Shown one piece after another: positions 59,459 to 64,000 of a DNA stretch of 64,000 nucleotides. The DNA is from JAICJC01 sp963757605. GTDB taxonomy: Bacteria; Actinomycetota; Thermoleophilia; Gaiellales; JAICJC01. The position numbers and the translations under genes are program-made. The number at the start of each line of letters is the position of its first letter. Within the stretch, counting starts at the first letter, position 1. Location of the stretch: positions 186,001 to 250,000 of the forward strand of contig CAVWSF010000002.1 of assembly GCA_963757605.1 (NCBI GenBank), given 5' to 3'. The notes below the pieces were generated by a model. It was not told the origin of the DNA and did not search any database. It was given only the letters and a program-made list of their open reading frames with translations.

Positions 59459-60439
59459 TCAGGCGCTCGCCACCTCGGCCGCGGCCTCGTCGAACCGGCG
59501 CTCCCTGCGGGGGCGGACGAAGACGGGCTCGCCCGGCCGGAGCGGCAGGTGGTCGGCCTCGTCGCGGCTGAGGTCGGCGGCCACCGTCTCGCCGCTCTCG
59601 ACCGTCAGCTCGACGCGCACCTGGGCGCCCAGCTGAAGCACCCGCCGGACGACGGCCGGCGAGGTCGTGCCGTTGGGCTCGACCCGGATCTCGACGTCGT
59701 GCGGGCGCACGAAGGCATCGCCGATCACGTTCACGTGGCCCATGAAGTGCATGACGAACTCGTCGGCGGGGTGGTCGTACACATCCTGGGGGTTTCCCTC
59801 CTGCACGATCCGGCCGCGGTTCATGACGACGACCGTGTCGGCCACCTCCATCGCCTCCTCCTGGTCGTGGGTGACGAAGACGGTGGTCACGTGCATGTCG
59901 TCGTGCAGGCGTCGCAGCCACGCCCTGAGCTCGGTGCGGACGCGGGCGTCGAGCGCGCCGAACGGCTCGTCCAGGAGCAGCACCTCCGGCTCGACGGCCA
60001 GCGCGCGGGCGAGCGCCATGCGCTGGCGCTGGCCGCCCGAGAGCTGCGACGGATAGCGGTCGCCGAAGCCCTCGAGCTGCACGAGCTTGATGAGCTCGGC
60101 AACGCGCTCGGCCACCTCGGCCTTGGGGCGCTTCCTGATCTCGAGCCCGAACGCGATGTTCTTGGCGACGGTCATGTGCTTGAACGCCGCGTAGTGCTGG
60201 AAGACGAAGCCCACGTCGCGACGGTGGGCGGGGAGCGGGGTCGCGTGGACGTCGCCGATGAAGACCTCGCCCGAGTCGGCCTTCTCGAGCCCCGCGATGA
60301 CGCGAAGGAGCGTCGACTTGCCGCTCCCGCTCGGCCCGAGGAGCGCGGTCAGCGAGCCGTCCGGGACCTCCAGGCCGACGTCCTCCAGCGCCACGAAGTC
60401 GCCGAACCGCTTGCACACGTTCTGCACCGAGATGGCCAT
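59459..60439 (-). CDS. cysA: Sulfate/thiosulfate ABC transporter ATP-binding protein CysA
   Basis: A 326-residue ABC ATPase: Walker A LLGPSGSGKSTLLRVIAGLE, Q-loop FVFQHYAAFKHMTVAKNIAF (the CysA-specific HYALF-type sequence), signature LSGGQRQRMALARALA, Walker B VLLLDEPFGALD, then a C-terminal TOBE-like domain (FVRPHDVEI, PVFVRPRRERRFD). It energises sulfate uptake with CysT and CysW. Four bases separate it from cysW. Confidence 0.93.
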   Translation of the reverse strand: MAISVQNVCKRFGDFVALEDVGLEVPDGSLTALLGPSGSGKSTLLRVIAGLEKADSGEVFIGDVHATPLPAHRRDVGFVFQHYAAFKHMTVAKNIAFGLEIRKRPKAEVAERVAELIKLVQLEGFGDRYPSQLSGGQRQRMALARALAVEPEVLLLDEPFGALDARVRTELRAWLRRLHDDMHVTTVFVTHDQEEAMEVADTVVVMNRGRIVQEGNPQDVYDHPADEFVMHFMGHVNVIGDAFVRPHDVEIRVEPNGTTSPAVVRRVLQLGAQVRVELTVESGETVAADLSRDEADHLPLRPGEPVFVRPRRERRFDEAAAEVASA

Positions 60440-60443
60440 CGGA

Positions 60444-61236
60444 TCAGCCGTCCTTTCGGGGATGGAGGAGGTTCATGAGGAAGAGCGTGGCGAGGGCGAT
60501 CACGGCCAGCTCGAGCGCGGCGGCATATGCGGCCGTGTGGTCGAAGTTCTCGTAGCTCTGCTGCACGCGGAGCGTCAGCGTCTGCGTCTGGCCGATCACC
60601 TTGCCCGAGACGACCGCAACCGCGCCGTACTCGCCGATCGCCCGGGCCGTCGTCAGGACGACGCCGTAGACGACACCCCAGCGGATCGCCGGCAGCGTGA
60701 TGCGGCGGAAGGTCTGAAGCGGCGTTGCGCCCAGCGTGGCCGCCGCCTGCTCCTGCTCCGTGCCGATCTCACGCAGCACGGGCACGACCTCGCGGCACGA
60801 CGAACGGCAGGCTGACGAAGATCGTTGCCAGCACCATGCCCGGCACCGAGAAGATGATCGGGTAGCCGTTGTTGATGAACCACTCGCCGAACCAGCCGTT
60901 CTGCCCGTAGACCAGGATGAGCGTGAAGCCGATCACGACCGGCGAGACCGCGAACGGCAGGTCGATGAGGGCGCTCAGGAGCGCCTTCCCCGGCATGTTC
61001 GACCGCACCAGCATGAGCGCGGCCAGGATCCCGAAGGCCGTGTTGATGGGCACCGCGATCAGCGCGATCTCGAGCGTCAGCTTGAGCGCGCTCACCGCCT
61101 CGGGCGACGTGATGGCGTCCCAGACGGGCGCGAGCCCGCCCGAGAACGTGTGCCACACGATGATGCTGACCGGGACGAGCAGGAGGGCGGACAGGTAGCC
61201 GAGGGCTACGAACCGCAGGGTGAGCCTAGCGATCAT
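60444..61236 (-). CDS. cysW: Sulfate ABC transporter permease CysW (frameshifted)
   Basis: Six-helix permease. The N-terminal frame from ATG 61236 runs MIARLTLRFVALGYLSALLL through IDLPFAVSPVVIGFTLILVY to VSLPFVV. The EAA loop and end (PVLREIGTEQEQAAATLGAT, TARAIGEYGAVAVVSGKVIG) are in another frame. One extra base near 60794 in CTCGCGGCACG separates them; removal gives LPFVVREVVPVLREIG and a 263-residue protein. Its start overlaps the cysT stop by 11 bp. Confidence 0.9.
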
Positions 61237-62042
61237 GCTTGGTGCTCCAGCGCTGGATGAAGGAGAGCGAGACGAGAACCGCGAGCGAGATCGCGAGCAG
61301 CACCACCGAGAGCGCGGCGGCGCCGGCCTCGTAGTCGCTCGAGACCTGCGAGAAGATGTGGACGGACGCGACCTCGGTCGAGAACGGCACGTTCCCCGAG
61401 AGGAGCACGACCGAGCCGAACTCGCCGATCGCCCGCGCGAACGCGAGCGCCATGCCCGAGAGGACGGCGGGCACCAGGTTGGGCAGGACGATGCGGCGGA
61501 AGATCGTGGCGCCGCGCGCGCCGAGCGAGGCCGCCGCGTCCTCCATGTCGCGGTCGAGCTCGTGGAGCACCGGCTGCACGCTTCGGATCACGAACGGCAG
61601 CGTCTCGAAGAGCAGCGCGAGCACGACGGCGGTGCGGGTGTAGGTGACGTTCAGGCCGATCGGCGAGTCGGGCCCGTAGAGCGTGAGAAGCGTGAGCCCG
61701 GCGACGATCGTCGGCAGGGCGAACGGCAGGTCGATCAGGCTGTTCACGGCGGCCTTGCCGCGGAACTCGTCGCGGACGAGCACCCAGGCGATCAGGGTGC
61801 CGAACGACCGCGTTGATCGCGGCGACGATGAGCGCCGCCGCCAGCGTGAGCTTGAGGGCCGCCATGGCGTCGGGCGCCGTGACGGCGTCGACGAAGGTGC
61901 TCCAGCCGCCCTGCTGTGTCTTCCACGCGAGCGCTGCCATCGGCAGGAGCACGATCAGCGAGAGGTACGTGACGGCCAGCCCCGGCGCGACGCCCGAAGG
62001 CGTCGCGCCGGTGACGCGCCGTCGTGGCAGCGCGATGGCCAT
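61226..62042 (-). CDS. cysT: Sulfate ABC transporter permease CysT (frameshifted)
   Basis: Partner permease of CysW. From ATG 62042 the frame gives VTYLSLIVLLPMAALAWKTQ through LAAALIVAAINAV. The continuation WVLVRDEFRGKAAVNSLIDL, LPTIVAGLTLLTLYG and the EAA loop (DRDMEDAAASLGARGATIFR) is in another frame. An extra base near 61807 accounts for it (GCGGTC-G-TTCGGC); removal gives AINAVFGTLIAWVLVRDEF and 271 residues. The ATG overlaps the stop of the substrate-binding gene. Confidence 0.9.
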
Positions 62043-63049
62043 CAGCTGGTCGAGACCCCGAGGCTCGACTCGATCTCCTGCATCACGCTGTGCTCCGGGT
62101 CGAAGAAGTCGGCCATGACCTTGTCCCAGCCGCCGACGTCCTCGATCGTGAACGTCTGCGAGGTGTCCGGGTACTTGTCGGCGTACTTGGCCTCGACGTC
62201 AGGGAGCACCGAGCGGTACCCCGTCTGGGCCAGGATGTTCTGAGCCTCTGGCGTGAACATCCAGTCGACGAACTTCTTCGCGATCGGGGGAGCGCCCTTG
62301 GTGACCGCGATCGGCGTCTGGATCAGGATCGTCTGCGGGGGATAGACGATCTCGAGGTCTTCACCCGCGGCCTGGGCGGCGAGCGCGTCCTGCTCGTAGG
62401 CCAGGAGCACGTCGCCCTTCCCGCCCGTGAACGTGGTCAGCGAGGCGCTGGCCTTGTCGTCCTGCACGGGAACGTTGTGGAAGAGCTCGCTCAGGTAGGC
62501 CTTGGCCTGGTCGGGCGTCTTGCCCTCGTCGATCTCGGCCCCGTAGGCGGCCATGATGTTCCAGCGGGCGCCGCCCGACGAGAACGGGTTGGGCGTGATG
62601 ACCTCGACGCCCGGCTTCACCAGGTCGTCCCAGGTGTGGATGTCCTTGGGGTTGCCCTTGCGCACCGCGAAGACGACCTCGGTGTTGGCCACGATCCCCT
62701 GCTGTGGGCCCTGGTCCCAGCTCGCCGCGACCTTGCCGGCGTCGACGAGCCGCTTGATGTCCGGCTCGAGCGCGAAGTGGACGACGTCGGCGCTCTGGCC
62801 CGCCTCGACGGCCTTGCTCTGGTCGCCGGAGGCGCCGTAGGACTGGGTGAACTCGGCGCCGGAGCCGGCCGACGTCTTGGCGAACGCCGGGATCAGCTCC
62901 TTGTAGGACGCCTCGGGCGTCGAGTACGCGACGAGGTTGATCTTGGTGGTCGCCGCACCGTTCGCCGGGGACGAGCCTCCGCACGCGCTCGCGGCCGCGC
63001 TCACCAGGAGCAGGGCCGCAGCAATTCCGCTTGCTTGAAGTCGATTCAA
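62042..63049 (-). CDS. Sulfate ABC transporter substrate-binding lipoprotein
   Basis: A 335-residue Sbp/CysP protein: signal LNRLQASGIAAALLLVSAAA, lipobox ASAC, then LVAYSTPEASYKELIPAFAK, the family opening. SYGASGDQSKAVEAGQSADV and TPNPFSSGGARWNIMAAYGA follow, and it ends DPEHSVMQEIESSLG. It binds sulfate or thiosulfate outside the membrane. TTG 63049 is chosen because AGGAG lies 5 nt upstream; the longer frame to 63073 would place the ribosome-binding site inside the gene. First gene of the sbp-cysT-cysW-cysA operon. Confidence 0.93.
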   Translation of the reverse strand: MNRLQASGIAAALLLVSAAASACGGSSPANGAATTKINLVAYSTPEASYKELIPAFAKTSAGSGAEFTQSYGASGDQSKAVEAGQSADVVHFALEPDIKRLVDAGKVAASWDQGPQQGIVANTEVVFAVRKGNPKDIHTWDDLVKPGVEVITPNPFSSGGARWNIMAAYGAEIDEGKTPDQAKAYLSELFHNVPVQDDKASASLTTFTGGKGDVLLAYEQDALAAQAAGEDLEIVYPPQTILIQTPIAVTKGAPPIAKKFVDWMFTPEAQNILAQTGYRSVLPDVEAKYADKYPDTSQTFTIEDVGGWDKVMADFFDPEHSVMQEIESSLGVSTS

Positions 63050-63058
63050 CTTCTCTCC

Positions 63059-63074
63059 TTTGTCTATCGACAAA
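63059..63074. promoter_or_regulatory. Inverted repeat in the sulfate operon / regulator spacer
   Basis: TTTGTC-TATC-GACAAA is a perfect 6-bp inverted repeat just upstream of the sbp ribosome-binding site. It sits between divergent sbp and the XRE gene, whose -10 TACGAT is at 63088-63093. It is a candidate operator for the XRE protein. Confidence 0.5.
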
Positions 63075-63100
63075 CTTGAGAATAAGGTACGATCTCATCC

Positions 63101-63427
63101 GTGACGTGTCAAACGCCAACCGACAGGAGAGCAGTGGAGCACGGTCGATTGGGGCGCAATCTGCGCCATCTTCTCGGACTGCACGACGTGAGCCAGCAGG
63201 ATCTCGCGCGGTATCTCGGCCTCTCGCCCCAGGGCCTCTGGAACATCCTGCACGGCCGATCGGAGCCGCGATCGCGCACCGCGCACTCGCTGGCGGTTGC
63301 GTTCGGCGTCAACCTGGACGTGCTCTTCGCCGACACCGGGACGTGCGTTCGGGCCGCCGCCGCGGTCTTCGAGCGGGCGCCTGTGCGAGCCATCACGCAG
63401 GAGGCCGAGGCCGTAGCCGCCATCTAG
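63101..63427 (+). CDS. XRE-family transcriptional regulator, divergent from sulfate operon
   Basis: A 108-residue Cro/C1-type protein. The helix-turn-helix spans about 17-72 (NLRHLLGLHDVSQQDLARYL, LSPQGLWNILHGRSEPRSRT, AHSLAVAFGVNLDVLFA). A short Ala-rich tail carries one Cys (TGTCVRAAAAV). GTG 63101 is 7 nt after TACGAT, a leaderless start. Position suggests control of the divergent sulfate importer and itself. Its stop TAG lies within the left end of the second 205-bp element. Confidence 0.78.
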   Translation: MTCQTPTDRRAVEHGRLGRNLRHLLGLHDVSQQDLARYLGLSPQGLWNILHGRSEPRSRTAHSLAVAFGVNLDVLFADTGTCVRAAAAVFERAPVRAITQEAEAVAAI

Positions 63428-63628
63428 ATGGGTGAAACCCGATCCACCCGCGCCTGGACGTCCGAGCGTGGCAGGTCGGCGCGGGGTGGCGGGGCTGCGG
63501 CTGCGAACCGTCGCATCGCGACGTCCTCGGTCGTCCCAATATCACGCGATATTGGGCCTTCCTGCGTCCTTGCGCTGCTCGGTTCTCGCCGCCCAGGACA
63601 TCAGGTGGATCCGGTTTCACCCATCTAG
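63424..63628. repeat. 205-bp inverted-repeat element, copy 2
   Basis: It runs from CTAGATGGG to CCCATCTAG. Arms 63424-63448 and 63604-63628 are complementary at 24 of 25 positions. The core differs from copy 1 at about 21 of 155 positions with no indels, and contains the inner stem CCCAATATC-ACGC-GATATTGGG. The left CTAG supplies the stop of the XRE gene; at the right end CTAG plus the next bases make TAGACT, a -10 placed 7 nt before the next start codon. Confidence 0.88.
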
Positions 63629-63638
63629 ACTCCTCCCC

Positions 63639-64000
<362 letters not shown>

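Overview
The window is a GC-rich actinobacterial chromosome segment that starts at the replication origin. The left end carries dnaN and dnaA on the minus strand, then, divergently, rpmH-rnpA-yidD-yidC-jag-rsmG-parA-parB, the classical oriC-proximal order. NucS-type mismatch repair, the futalosine menaquinone pathway (mqnB, mqnD), a SigR/RsrA-like pair, OpcA, a large NAD-glutamate dehydrogenase and many leaderless genes all fit Actinomycetota. My inference is a deep, mostly uncultured class such as Thermoleophilia; no 16S gene is present to prove it.

Layout. 1-7.1 kb: origin and segregation genes. 7.1-13.2 kb: tRNA-Ile, 3-methyladenine glycosylase, a PLP decarboxylase, a bifunctional nuclease, an acyl-CoA dehydrogenase, and a manganese transporter with its DtxR-type repressor. 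13.3-17.9 kb: one minus-strand run nadB-nadC-nadA-mqnB-mqnD joining NAD and menaquinone synthesis. 18-24.9 kb: thiol-stress sigma/anti-sigma pair, MocA-like transferase, amidohydrolase, M24 and M16 peptidases, an XRE-TPR regulator and a GST. 25-33 kb: small accessory genes, a YCII/ECF sigma pair, nucS, and a MarR-controlled ABC exporter. 33-41.7 kb: oxidoreductases, fabI, an acyl-CoA synthetase, glycerate kinase and an M1-like lipoprotein. 41.8-47.2 kb: pentose phosphate operon tkt-tal-zwf-opcA. 47.8-53.9 kb: phosphate regulon phoU, pstSCAB and a response regulator. 54.4-59.2 kb: NAD-glutamate dehydrogenase. 59.4-63.4 kb: sulfate ABC importer with a divergent XRE regulator. The right end is a truncated YyaL-type thioredoxin-domain gene.

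Regulation readable from DNA: a SigR-type promoter (GGGAAT-N18-GTT) before the sigma gene; two four-unit 11-bp PHO boxes, before pstS and before pstB; palindromic operators on the -10 regions of the MntR-like and MarR genes; and a recurrent -10 hexamer (TANNNT) only 6-11 nt before start codons, meaning leaderless mRNAs.

The most unusual structure is a pair of 205-bp elements (11109-11313 and 63424-63628). They have equal length and about 86% identical cores. Their long terminal inverted repeats differ strongly between copies, yet within each copy the two arms remain complementary. Each element supplies the TAG stop of the gene before it.

Caveat: eight frameshifts interrupt six otherwise well-conserved genes (nadB, M16 peptidase, ECF sigma factor, GDH three times, cysW, cysT). 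Six of the eight are single inserted G/C bases. Residual assembly indels are the simplest explanation.
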